Shown piece after piece: positions 8,294-15,800 of a stretch of 57,021 nucleotides of DNA; position 1 is the first letter of the stretch, and each line of letters opens with the position of its first letter. The notes under the pieces are model-generated. The model did not search any database and was not told the DNA's origin. It saw nothing but the letters and a program-made list of their open reading frames with translations. The DNA is taken from NCBI GenBank assembly GCA_964385465.1, contig CAYLPJ010000042.1:1-57021 (forward strand). Direction: 5' to 3'. A program made the position numbers and the translations under genes. This DNA comes from CAYLPJ01 sp964385465. Its GTDB lineage: Bacteria > Planctomycetota > Phycisphaerae > SM23-33.

Positions 8294-10156
8294 TCACCCG
8301 TCGCCGAACACCTCATTCTCGCGTTGGCGGGCGAACTGGTTGGTGTACAGGTCATGGTAGTGGCCGCCGAGGCGGATCAGCTCCCGGTGCGTGCCGTCCT
8401 CGGCAATCCGCCCGTCGCGGACGACCAGGATGCGGTCGGCCGAGCGGATCGTGCTCAGCCGGTGGGCGATCACGAAGCTGATCCGCCCCGACAGCGCCCG
8501 CTCGACGCCGCGCTGAATCCGCCGCTCGGTCTCGGTGTCCACGCTGCTGGTCGCCTCGTCCATCACGAAGATCTGCGGGTCGGCGAGGATCGCCCGCGCC
8601 AGGGCCACGAGCTGCTTCTGGCCCGTGGACAGCTTCCCGCCGCCCTTGCCCACCTCGGTCTCGAAGCCCTCGGGCAGCTCGGCGATGAACTCATGGGCCC
8701 CGGCCAGCTCGGCGGCGCGGCGGACTTCCTCGTCGGTCGCCTCCAGCCGCCCGTAGCGGATGTTCCACGCCACCGTCCCGCTGAAGAGCTGCGGCGTCTG
8801 GAGCACGATGCCCAGGTTCGACTGGAGCCACCGCAGCGGGCGCCGGCGGTAGTCCACGCCGTTGATCAGCACCTCGCCGGCGGTGGGCTCGTAGAAGCGG
8901 CAGAGCAGGCTGACGATCGTCGTCTTGCCCCCGCCGGTCGGGCCGACCAGGGCGATCGTCTGCCCCCGCTCGACGCGGAGGTTGAAGTCCGCAAGCACCG
9001 GCTCGCCCGCCTCGTAGGCGAAGTCCACGTCGCGGAACTCGACGGTCTCGATCCGGTCCGGCAGGCCGTCCTCGGCCAGGCCCGCCACGCCGTCGGGGTG
9101 CTCGGCCTTGTGGCGCTCGACGGCCTCGATCACCTCCGGGGCGTCCTGGATCTCCGGCTCGGTGTCGAGCAGGCCGATGATCCGCTCGGCGGCGGCCTGG
9201 GCGGACTGGAGGTCCACGAACAGCCGGCTCAGCTCCTGGATGGGGATGAAGAAGAAGCTGGCGTAGGCGATGAACATGTAGAGGTCGCCGAGGGCCATCC
9301 GGTCGGCGATGACGTCCGAGCCGCCCTTCCACAGCGCCAGGGCCACGCCGATGCTGCCGAGCGTGAACACGCCGGGCATGAAGATCGACGACCAGATCGC
9401 GTTGCGCACGCTCGCGCCGTACATGCGGTCGGTGAGCCGCTCGAACTCGCGGAGGTTGTCGGCCTCGCGAACGAGGGTCTTGGTGGTCCGCACGCCGGAG
9501 ATGGCCTCGTTGTACGCGGCGGTGATCGTCGAGTTCGCCTTGCGGACGTCGCGGCTGGCCTGGAGGATCCGCTTCTGGAAGATCACGCTCACCCACGCCA
9601 TGGCGGGCACGATGGCGAGGACCAGCAGCCCGAGCTGCCAGTCGAAGACGACCATGAGGATCGACACGCCGATCATCAGGAACCCGCCCCAGATCAGGTC
9701 CAGCACGCCCCAGGCGAGGATCCGCGACAGGCGGTCGCAGTCGGTGGTCATCCGCGTGACGATCCACCCGACCGGGCGGCGGTCGTAGTAGCGGAAGCTC
9801 AGGTCCTGGAGGCGGTCGAAGCCCGCCTGGCGGATGTCCGTGCTGATCCCCGTCGAGATGATCGCGCCCAGGCGGATGAACAGCCAGATGCAGAACGCGA
9901 ACGCCATCGCCAGCACGACGTACAGCAGCCCCCACGGCCAGATCACCGCGTCGGGGCCCTCGGCCGCGACCTCGTTGATCACCCGCCGCGTCACCAGCGT
10001 GAACGACGCGTCCATGCCCGCGGTGATGACGGCGGCCACGATCATGCCGATCATGTACCGCCAGTGGCGGCGCCCGCACTGGACGATCCGCCACCACAGC
10101 CGCAGGTTCAGCCGGCCCTGGTACTCTTCCTCGTGCGGTATGCTCAGTTGGGTCAT
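8294..10156 (-). CDS. ABC exporter subunit with canonical ATPase site
   Basis: 620 residues: six-helix exporter membrane domain (about 25-330), then a nucleotide-binding domain with Walker A GPTGGGKTTI (about 404-413), a variant signature LSTGQ (about 509-513) and Walker B IFVMDEATSSVD with the catalytic Glu. Second gene of the pair; its ATG overlaps the stop codon of the first subunit as ATGA, giving tight translational coupling. A variant signature here facing an Asp-type Walker B in the partner is the known asymmetry of heterodimeric exporters such as TM287/288 and BmrCD. It probably exports drugs or lipids across the inner membrane; substrate unknown. Confidence 0.9.
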   Translation of the reverse strand: MTQLSIPHEEEYQGRLNLRLWWRIVQCGRRHWRYMIGMIVAAVITAGMDASFTLVTRRVINEVAAEGPDAVIWPWGLLYVVLAMAFAFCIWLFIRLGAIISTGISTDIRQAGFDRLQDLSFRYYDRRPVGWIVTRMTTDCDRLSRILAWGVLDLIWGGFLMIGVSILMVVFDWQLGLLVLAIVPAMAWVSVIFQKRILQASRDVRKANSTITAAYNEAISGVRTTKTLVREADNLREFERLTDRMYGASVRNAIWSSIFMPGVFTLGSIGVALALWKGGSDVIADRMALGDLYMFIAYASFFFIPIQELSRLFVDLQSAQAAAERIIGLLDTEPEIQDAPEVIEAVERHKAEHPDGVAGLAEDGLPDRIETVEFRDVDFAYEAGEPVLADFNLRVERGQTIALVGPTGGGKTTIVSLLCRFYEPTAGEVLINGVDYRRRPLRWLQSNLGIVLQTPQLFSGTVAWNIRYGRLEATDEEVRRAAELAGAHEFIAELPEGFETEVGKGGGKLSTGQKQLVALARAILADPQIFVMDEATSSVDTETERRIQRGVERALSGRISFVIAHRLSTIRSADRILVVRDGRIAEDGTHRELIRLGGHYHDLYTNQFARQRENEVFGDG

Positions 10157-11994
10157 GGCCTCGTCTCCCCGGCCTCGGCGGCGAGGTCCTCTTCGAGGTC
10201 GGTCTGCATCCGCCAGAGCCGCCTGTACAGCCCGTCGGCGTCGACGAGCTCCCCGTGCGTGCCTCGCTGGACGATCCGCCCGTGATCGAGCACGAGGATT
10301 CGGTCGGCCTGCATCAGCGTGCTGAGGCGGTGGGCGATCAGCAGCGTGGCCTTTCGCCCGTGGCGCCGGCGGAGGGCATCGAGGATCATCGCCTCGGTCT
10401 CGGTGTCGACGGCGCTGAGGGCGTCGTCGAGCAGCAGCACGGGCGGGTCGGCGAGGATGGCGCGCGCCAGCGCGACCCGCTGGCGCTGCCCGCCCGAGAG
10501 CGTCACGCCGCGCTCGCCGACGAGCGTCTCGTAGCCCTTGTCGAACTCGCTGATCGCGTCGTGGACGCACGCGGCGCGGGCGGCCTCGGCGACGGCGTCG
10601 TCGGTCGCCTCCGAGGCGCCCCCGAGGCGGATGTTGTCGCCCAGTGTCTTGGAGTACAGGAACGGCTCCTGCAGCACCGTGCCGAACTGCCGCCGCACCG
10701 CCTTCCGCGGCACCGACCGCAACTCCACCCCGCCCAGGCGGATCGCGCCTTGCTCGTACTCGTACAGCCGAAGCAGCAGGGAGACCAGCGTCGTCTTGCC
10801 CGAGCCGCTGGGGCCCAGCAGCGCCACCGTCTCGCCCGGGCGGACGCGGAACGAGACGTCCCGCAGCACCGGCTCGGCGCCGTCGTGGGCGTACGTCAGG
10901 CCCTCGACCGCCAGCTCGCCCTCGCCGGGGAACGCCGCCTCGCCGCCCGGGTCGGCGGCGTCCTCGCGCCGCTCGTCCAGCACCTCGTTGATCCGCTCCA
11001 GCGCCACCGACGCCTTGCCGAAGTCCGCCAGGACCCGCCCCATCTGCCGGATCGGCCACATGAACATGTGCACGAACGACATGAAGGCGAACATCGCCCC
11101 GGCGCTGAGCCCGCCCGGCGTGCCCCACCCGGTCACCATCAGGTACGCCCCCAGCAGCATGACCACCGCGATCTGGAGCGTGCAGAACAGGTCCGAGACC
11201 GACCAGAACCACGAGAAGAGCCGGACCAGCCGCCGCCACTTCGTGCGGTAGTCCCGGTTCCGCTCGCCGAACCGCGCCGACTCGTGCTCGCCACGGGCGA
11301 ACGCGCGGACCACCCGGATGCCCGTAAGATTCTCCTCCAACACGGCCGTCATCCGCCCCTCCGCCTCGTCGCAGATGCGGAACGACTTGCGGACGCGGAG
11401 GAAGAACCAGACCGAGTAGGCGAGGATCAGCGGCATAAGCGACACGGCCGCGATGGTCATCTTCACGCTGATCGCCAGCATGATGGGCACGCCGACGGCG
11501 ATGTTGATGCCGGCGCGGCCGATCTCGGTGGCGCTGACGGCGAGGAAGAGCCGGACGGTCTCGACGTCGCTGGAGCAGCGTTGGACGAGGTCGCCGGTGT
11601 CGGTGCGGTCGTGGTAGGCGCAGCGCAGGTGCTGGAGGTGGTCGTAGAGCCTCTCGCGGAGGTTGCGGACGACGTCCTCGCTGGCCCGCGCGGCCCAGTA
11701 GCCCTTGAGAAACGCCAGCGACCCGGCCAGGGCGGTGACGGCGAGCATGGCCAGCCCGGCGATCCAGAGGTTGCGGACGAGCACGCTCCGCCCGCCGACG
11801 GCCTGGACGAAGCGGACGATCGGCGCCGGCGCCGACAGCGGCTTGCCCGCGATCACGTGGTCGATCGCCCACATCCGGATCACCGGCGAGAGGTACATCA
11901 GCCCGCTGGACAGGACGATGGCAACGGTGGCCGCGACGTAGTACCGCCGCCGGCCACGGACCAGCTCCCACATTGCCGTCACGCGATCGAGCAT
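10153..11994 (-). CDS. ABC exporter subunit with degenerate ATPase site
   Basis: 613 residues: exporter membrane domain (about 18-320) followed by a nucleotide-binding domain with Walker A GPSGSGKTTL (about 392-401), canonical signature LSGGQ (about 498-502) and Walker B LLLDDALSAVD, in which the catalytic Glu is replaced by Asp. That replacement marks the low-activity site of heterodimeric exporters. It should pair with the subunit encoded directly downstream, whose start overlaps this stop. The ATG at 11994 has only a weak ribosome site. Upstream lie a short leader ORF and competing hairpins ending in a U5 terminator, so expression is probably controlled by attenuation. Confidence 0.9.
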   Translation of the reverse strand: MLDRVTAMWELVRGRRRYYVAATVAIVLSSGLMYLSPVIRMWAIDHVIAGKPLSAPAPIVRFVQAVGGRSVLVRNLWIAGLAMLAVTALAGSLAFLKGYWAARASEDVVRNLRERLYDHLQHLRCAYHDRTDTGDLVQRCSSDVETVRLFLAVSATEIGRAGINIAVGVPIMLAISVKMTIAAVSLMPLILAYSVWFFLRVRKSFRICDEAEGRMTAVLEENLTGIRVVRAFARGEHESARFGERNRDYRTKWRRLVRLFSWFWSVSDLFCTLQIAVVMLLGAYLMVTGWGTPGGLSAGAMFAFMSFVHMFMWPIRQMGRVLADFGKASVALERINEVLDERREDAADPGGEAAFPGEGELAVEGLTYAHDGAEPVLRDVSFRVRPGETVALLGPSGSGKTTLVSLLLRLYEYEQGAIRLGGVELRSVPRKAVRRQFGTVLQEPFLYSKTLGDNIRLGGASEATDDAVAEAARAACVHDAISEFDKGYETLVGERGVTLSGGQRQRVALARAILADPPVLLLDDALSAVDTETEAMILDALRRRHGRKATLLIAHRLSTLMQADRILVLDHGRIVQRGTHGELVDADGLYRRLWRMQTDLEEDLAAEAGETRP

Positions 11995-12010
11995 CGTCTC
12001 ACACTCTCGG

Positions 12011-12031
12011 GGCGCCCGTACGCCGGGCGCC
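12011..12031 (-). repeat. Hairpin in the exporter mRNA leader
   Basis: GGCGCCCG (12011-12018) and CGGGCGCC (12024-12031) form a perfect 8-base-pair stem with a 5-base loop, between the attenuator terminator and the exporter ATG at 11994. It could affect ribosome access or mRNA stability. Confidence 0.5.
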
Positions 12032-12043
12032 GGTCACGCCATG

Positions 12044-12070
12044 AAAAAGGCCCGCGGATTCGCGCGGGCC
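12044..12070 (-). terminator. Attenuator terminator before the ABC exporter operon
   Basis: On the minus strand, GGCCCGCG (12070-12063), a 6-base loop and CGCGGGCC (12056-12049) form a perfect 8-base-pair stem, followed directly by five U (12048-12044). It is an intrinsic terminator lying 49 bases before the exporter start codon, so it can only act on transcripts heading into the operon. Confidence 0.75.
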
Positions 12071-12089
12071 CGGGTGCTGCAAAGCAAAT

Positions 12090-12148
12090 GGCCCGCTCGC
12101 GGCTGGGCAAGCGGGCCGGCACGGACAATCAGGTCCCCGACCCGCTCA
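12090..12148 (-). promoter_or_regulatory. Competing antiterminator segments of the exporter attenuator
   Basis: Minus-strand segments: A GCGGGTCGG (12145-12137, right after the leader stop), B CCGGCCCGC (12119-12111), C AGCGGGCC (12097-12090), D (12070-12063) and E (12056-12049). A pairs with B (9 pairs, one G-U). B pairs with C (8 pairs, using 12117-12110). C pairs with D (7 pairs). D pairs with E (terminator). Thus A:B plus C:D prevents termination, whereas B:C plus D:E terminates. A ribosome at the leader stop would cover A and favour termination; one stalled early would leave A free and favour read-through. Pairings are read from sequence; the switching is inferred. Confidence 0.65.
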
Positions 12149-12214
12149 CCTCCACCCGCGCACGCCGACAGGCGGCAGGACGCGAATCGCAGAATGGGTC
12201 CGGGGCATCACCAT
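12146..12214 (-). CDS. Candidate regulatory leader peptide of the ABC exporter
   Basis: 22 codons. The ATG at 12214 is preceded at six bases by a strong AGGAG (12225-12221). The peptide begins MVMPRTHSA and continues IRVLPPVGVRGWR before TGA. It has no amino-acid run of the kind seen in biosynthetic leaders; a Pro-Pro pair in LPPVG could slow ribosomes. The stop codon touches pairing segment A of the hairpin set that ends in the terminator. By analogy with the B. subtilis bmrB leader, which controls the heterodimeric exporter bmrCD through ribosome stalling by antibiotics, I infer a drug-sensing function. Translation is unproven. Confidence 0.6.
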   Translation of the reverse strand: MVMPRTHSAIRVLPPVGVRGWR

Positions 12215-12234
12215 AGGCATCTCCTGGAATCCGC

Positions 12235-12262
12235 ACTCTACCGCCCCGTCCCCGCCGGGCAA
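12235..12262 (-). promoter_or_regulatory. Probable promoter of the exporter leader
   Basis: Minus strand: TTGCCC (12262-12257), 16 bases, TAGAGT (12240-12235). The start would fall near 12228, just before the leader ribosome site at 12225-12221. The same TTGCCC -35 appears before the gene at 31030. Confidence 0.45.
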
Positions 12263-12351
12263 GTGAAAACCGCGAAAAACCATCGGGGTTCGGCGCTGAC
12301 CTCGCCTGGATCTTCGCGGCTTGTCCGAAAGAGGCCGCCGGCCTCGGGGGG

Positions 12352-12381
12352 TTCAAAGGGCCCGGGGCAACGCGGTATAAT
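12352..12381 (+). promoter_or_regulatory. Promoter of the TPR/metallopeptidase gene
   Basis: A consensus TATAAT (12376-12381) lies 18 bases after TTCAAA (12352-12357). The start near 12388 gives a leader of about 40 bases with GGAG before the ATG at 12429. It diverges from the exporter promoter about 90 bases away. Confidence 0.65.
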
Positions 12382-12428
12382 GGAGCGACTCGCTTGCCTG
12401 CCTTTGCGGGCGAGCCGGAGAGATCATC

Positions 12429-15400
12429 ATGCGGACGTGCAAGCCAGACCGGTCGGTCCTCGCGGGGTTGGTTCTTTCGGCGTTTCTGCTGTCCTGGCAC
12501 CCGGGGGCGTGGGCGGTCGCGGCCGTCGGGGAGCCCTCGGCCCCCCGCGTCGAGGCCGAGGACGCCAACGCACCCGAGCCCAAGCGCCGGGACGTGACCG
12601 TCGAGGGCGTCACGCGGCAGATCGGCGAGGTCCTCCGCCGCGCCGTCGGGGGCGGCGCCGGGGCCGACGAGCCCGACGACAAGCCCCCCACCGACGCGAA
12701 CACGCTGGACGGCTGCCGGGCGCTGCACATGAAGGGCCGCTACGCCAAGGCCCGTCGCGCCTACCGGAAGCTGCTGGACGACAAGGAGCTGGCCGTCTCC
12801 GCCGCGATCGGCCTGGCCGAGGCGCAGGCCATGCTCGGCGACTATGCCGAGGCCGTCGAATCGCTGGAGAAGGTCGCCGAAGCCGGTGCGGGGCGGGCGG
12901 ACTGGCGCGTCGCGATGGCCGAGCGCCTCGCGGCGGTCGGCCGCTACCACGACGCCCTCGCCCACGCCGCCGAGGCCCGCGACCTCCGGGCGGACTGGGC
13001 GCCGGCGATCCTCGCCCACGGGCGCATGCTGGAGACGCTGGGCCGCAAGGACAAGGCCGTCGAGGTCTACAAGTCGATGTCGCGCGTCATCAAGGCCGAC
13101 GCCTACCGCAGCGACGCCCGCAGCCTCGTCGCCCTCGGGGCCATCATGGACCGCTTCGCCGTCCTCACCGGCCGGCGGGCCAGCGAGCAGGCCGCCAACA
13201 TCCTCCACAACTACCTCCAGGAAGCCTATCTCAAGGTGGACGAGGACTACTGGCCGGCGAACGTCGCGGCCGGAATGTTCCTGCTGAGCAAGCACCGCCC
13301 GGCGCAGGCGGCGAAGGAGTTCGCCCGGGCCGCCAAGCTCAACCCCCACCTGCCGGACGTGCACGTGGGCATGGGCGTGTTGGCGCTGGGCAAGTGGAAG
13401 TTCGAGGACTGCCTCAAGGCCATCGGCAAGGCCCTGAAGATCAACCCCCGCCACCAGGACGCGCTGCTGCTCAAGGGCATCTGCCTCATGCAGTGGCGGA
13501 AGTTCGACGAGGTCCCCGCCGTCGTCGAGAAGGTCCTCGAGACCAACCCGAACCACCTCGACGCCCTCAGCCTCCTGGCCGCGGTGCATATCCGCACCGG
13601 CGACGACGACAAGGCCCGCCCGTTCATGGACCGCGTCGAGGAAGTCAATCCCCGCTACCACGGCCTGCCGAACGCGATCGGCGAGTGGCTGGCGGCCGGC
13701 CGGCAGTTCGACAAGGCCGAGGTGTACTACCTCCGCGCCATCGAGCTGGCCCCCGAGCAGGGGGACCCGGTAACGAACCTCGGCCAGATGTACATGCAGA
13801 CCGGCGACGAGGCCAAGGCCCGGGAGGTCCTCCAGAAGGCTCACGAGATCGACGATTTCCGCGCCGACGTGGTCAACTTCCTGAACCTCCTGGAGAAGAT
13901 GGAGGACTACGACGTCCGGGAGACCGAGAACTTCATCGTGAAGGTCGACGGCAAGCACGACGCGATCCTGCTCGACCAGGTGGCCGAGTACATGGAGCGC
14001 ATCCACCGGGAGGTCTGCAACGATCTCGGCCACGTGCCGGACGTCAAGACGATGATCGAGTTCTTCCCGACGCACTCGGACTTCTCGATCCGCATCACGG
14101 GCAAGGGGTGGATCGGCACGGTGGGGGCGTGCACCGGGCGGGTGATCGCCCTGGTCGCCCCCAACACCGAGCGGAGCCAGTTCGGCACGCACAACTGGGC
14201 GACGGTGCTGCGGCACGAGTACACGCATACGGTGACCCTCTCGGCCACGAAGAACCGCATCCCGCACTGGTTCACCGAGGCCTGCGCGGTCTGGCAGCAG
14301 CCGGACAAGCGCAACTACCGCTTCGTGCGGATGCTGGTCCAGGCAACGCGGATGGGGCGGCTGTTCAAGATGAAGGAGCTGGACTGGGGCTTCATTCGCC
14401 CCAAGCGGGCCGGCGACCGCTCGCTGGCATACGCCCAGAGCGAATGGGTGATGGAGTACATCATCGAGGAACGGGGCTACGAGACGATCCCGAAGATGCT
14501 CCAGGGATTCGGCGACGGCATGACGCAGGCGGAGGTCTTCGAGAAGATCGTCGGCGTCCCCGAGAAGGACTTCGACAAGGCGTTCAAGGCATGGGCGAAG
14601 GACCGCGTCAGGAAGTGGGGCTTCCCCGCCGACCCGCCGCCGGACTACGACGACGCCCGCAAGGCCGTCAAGGAGCATCCCCGCGACCCCGACGCGCAGG
14701 CCGAGTACGCCGTCGCGCTGTTCTACCGACGGAAGCTCGACGACGCCGAGCGAGCCGCCCGCAAGGCCATCGAGCTCGACGCCCGGCACGCCCGGGCCCT
14801 GGCCGTGCTCGCCACCGTGCTGGAGATGAAGAAGGAGTACGACGAGGCCATCGCCGTGGCCGAGAAGCTCGAACGGAGCGACCCGACGACCGCCCACGCC
14901 CCGCGCGTGCTGGCCAAGTGCCACATGGCCCGCAAGGACTGGGCCAAGGCGATCCCCGCCCTGGAGCTGCTCCAGCAGCGACAGGAGCTGGACAGCTTCA
15001 GCTACGAGCACCTGGCGAAGATCTACACGCAGCTCGGCCAGCCGGCCAAGGCCCTGCCCCACCTGGTGCACCTGCACCGCCACACCATGCGGGACCCCAA
15101 GTACGCCCGCCAGATCGCCGAAATCTACCGGGCGATGGGCAAGCACGACATGGCCCTGCTCTACTTCGAGCAGGTCACGTACATCAACCCCTACCAGCCC
15201 AACGCCTACGAGGCGATGGCGGCCATTCACCGCACGCTGCGGGAATACGACAAGGCGGTGGCGGCAATCGAGAGAGTCTGCCTGCTGGAGCCGGACTCGG
15301 CCGACACGTGGGCGAAGACCGCGATGATGCGCTACCTCGCCGGGCGGGCGCAGAAGGACCTGCCCATGCTGGAGCGAGCCCGCGACGCCGCCCGCAAGGC

Positions 15401-15485
15401 CCTGGACATCGACCCCGACAGCCGCGCCGGCGACGTGCTGGAACGCATCGACGCCGCCCTCGAGCTGATGAAGGAGACCACGTGA
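12429..15485 (+). CDS. Secreted TPR protein with embedded gluzincin metallopeptidase-like domain
   Basis: 1018 residues. Signal peptide at about 10-30. TPR repeats run from about 95 to 480. A peptidase MA-like domain sits in the middle with HEYTH (His596 to His600) and the third ligand Glu617 in WFTEA, the gluzincin HExxH plus Glu arrangement. More TPR repeats follow from about 735 to the end. The TPR flanks probably hold a protein partner near an active protease outside the cytoplasm. The zinc site looks intact, so catalysis is plausible; substrate unknown. The stop overlaps the GTG of the MazG-like gene. A consensus promoter lies at 12352-12381. Confidence 0.85.
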   Translation: MRTCKPDRSVLAGLVLSAFLLSWHPGAWAVAAVGEPSAPRVEAEDANAPEPKRRDVTVEGVTRQIGEVLRRAVGGGAGADEPDDKPPTDANTLDGCRALHMKGRYAKARRAYRKLLDDKELAVSAAIGLAEAQAMLGDYAEAVESLEKVAEAGAGRADWRVAMAERLAAVGRYHDALAHAAEARDLRADWAPAILAHGRMLETLGRKDKAVEVYKSMSRVIKADAYRSDARSLVALGAIMDRFAVLTGRRASEQAANILHNYLQEAYLKVDEDYWPANVAAGMFLLSKHRPAQAAKEFARAAKLNPHLPDVHVGMGVLALGKWKFEDCLKAIGKALKINPRHQDALLLKGICLMQWRKFDEVPAVVEKVLETNPNHLDALSLLAAVHIRTGDDDKARPFMDRVEEVNPRYHGLPNAIGEWLAAGRQFDKAEVYYLRAIELAPEQGDPVTNLGQMYMQTGDEAKAREVLQKAHEIDDFRADVVNFLNLLEKMEDYDVRETENFIVKVDGKHDAILLDQVAEYMERIHREVCNDLGHVPDVKTMIEFFPTHSDFSIRITGKGWIGTVGACTGRVIALVAPNTERSQFGTHNWATVLRHEYTHTVTLSATKNRIPHWFTEACAVWQQPDKRNYRFVRMLVQATRMGRLFKMKELDWGFIRPKRAGDRSLAYAQSEWVMEYIIEERGYETIPKMLQGFGDGMTQAEVFEKIVGVPEKDFDKAFKAWAKDRVRKWGFPADPPPDYDDARKAVKEHPRDPDAQAEYAVALFYRRKLDDAERAARKAIELDARHARALAVLATVLEMKKEYDEAIAVAEKLERSDPTTAHAPRVLAKCHMARKDWAKAIPALELLQQRQELDSFSYEHLAKIYTQLGQPAKALPHLVHLHRHTMRDPKYARQIAEIYRAMGKHDMALLYFEQVTYINPYQPNAYEAMAAIHRTLREYDKAVAAIERVCLLEPDSADTWAKTAMMRYLAGRAQKDLPMLERARDAARKALDIDPDSRAGDVLERIDAALELMKETT

Positions 15486-15757
15486 GCCGCGACATCTCGA
15501 TCCGCGACTTCCAGCAGTTCATCCGCGAGAAGTACTACGCCCGCGACAGCGAACGCGGCACGCCGGGGACCTTCATGTGGTTCATCGAGGAAGTCGGCGA
15601 GCTCGCCACCGCCCTCGCCGGGGACGACCACGCCAACAAGGAAGAGGAGTTCGCCGACGTCCTGGCCTGGATGTGCACCCTCGCCAACATCAACGACGTC
15701 GACCTCACCAAGGCCGTCGAAAAATACACCGTCGGGCACGTGGAGGGGTTCAAGTAG
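15482..15757 (+). CDS. MazG-type nucleotide pyrophosphohydrolase
   Basis: 91 residues, a single compact MazG domain. Metal-binding signature: EEVGEL (about 36-41) and EEFADVLAW (about 57-65), the ExxE plus ExxD pattern that hydrolyses nucleoside triphosphates to monophosphates in the cytoplasm. Starts with GTG that overlaps the upstream stop (GTGA), so translation is coupled to the 1018-residue TPR protein, an odd pairing of a secreted protein with a cytoplasmic house-cleaning enzyme. The GTG start is preferred because the conserved domain begins within ten residues of it. Family confident; substrate range unknown. Confidence 0.85.
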   Translation: MSRDISIRDFQQFIREKYYARDSERGTPGTFMWFIEEVGELATALAGDDHANKEEEFADVLAWMCTLANINDVDLTKAVEKYTVGHVEGFK

Positions 15758-15765
15758 CCCGCCGA

Positions 15766-15794
15766 TTGACACCGCCTATCCCGGCCGGGATACT
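15766..15794 (+). promoter_or_regulatory. Strong promoter giving a leaderless waaA transcript
   Basis: Perfect TTGACA (15766-15771), 17 bases, GATACT (15789-15794). The predicted start, 6-7 bases later, falls on the ATG at 15801, and no ribosome site precedes that ATG. Confidence 0.65.
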
Positions 15795-15800
15795 CTCGGC

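Noticed and set aside
4161..15230. Several very long antisense frames opposite confident genes
   Set aside because: Expected in about 70% GC DNA; they show Arg/Ala/Gly/Pro bias, and the opposite strands encode recognisable families.
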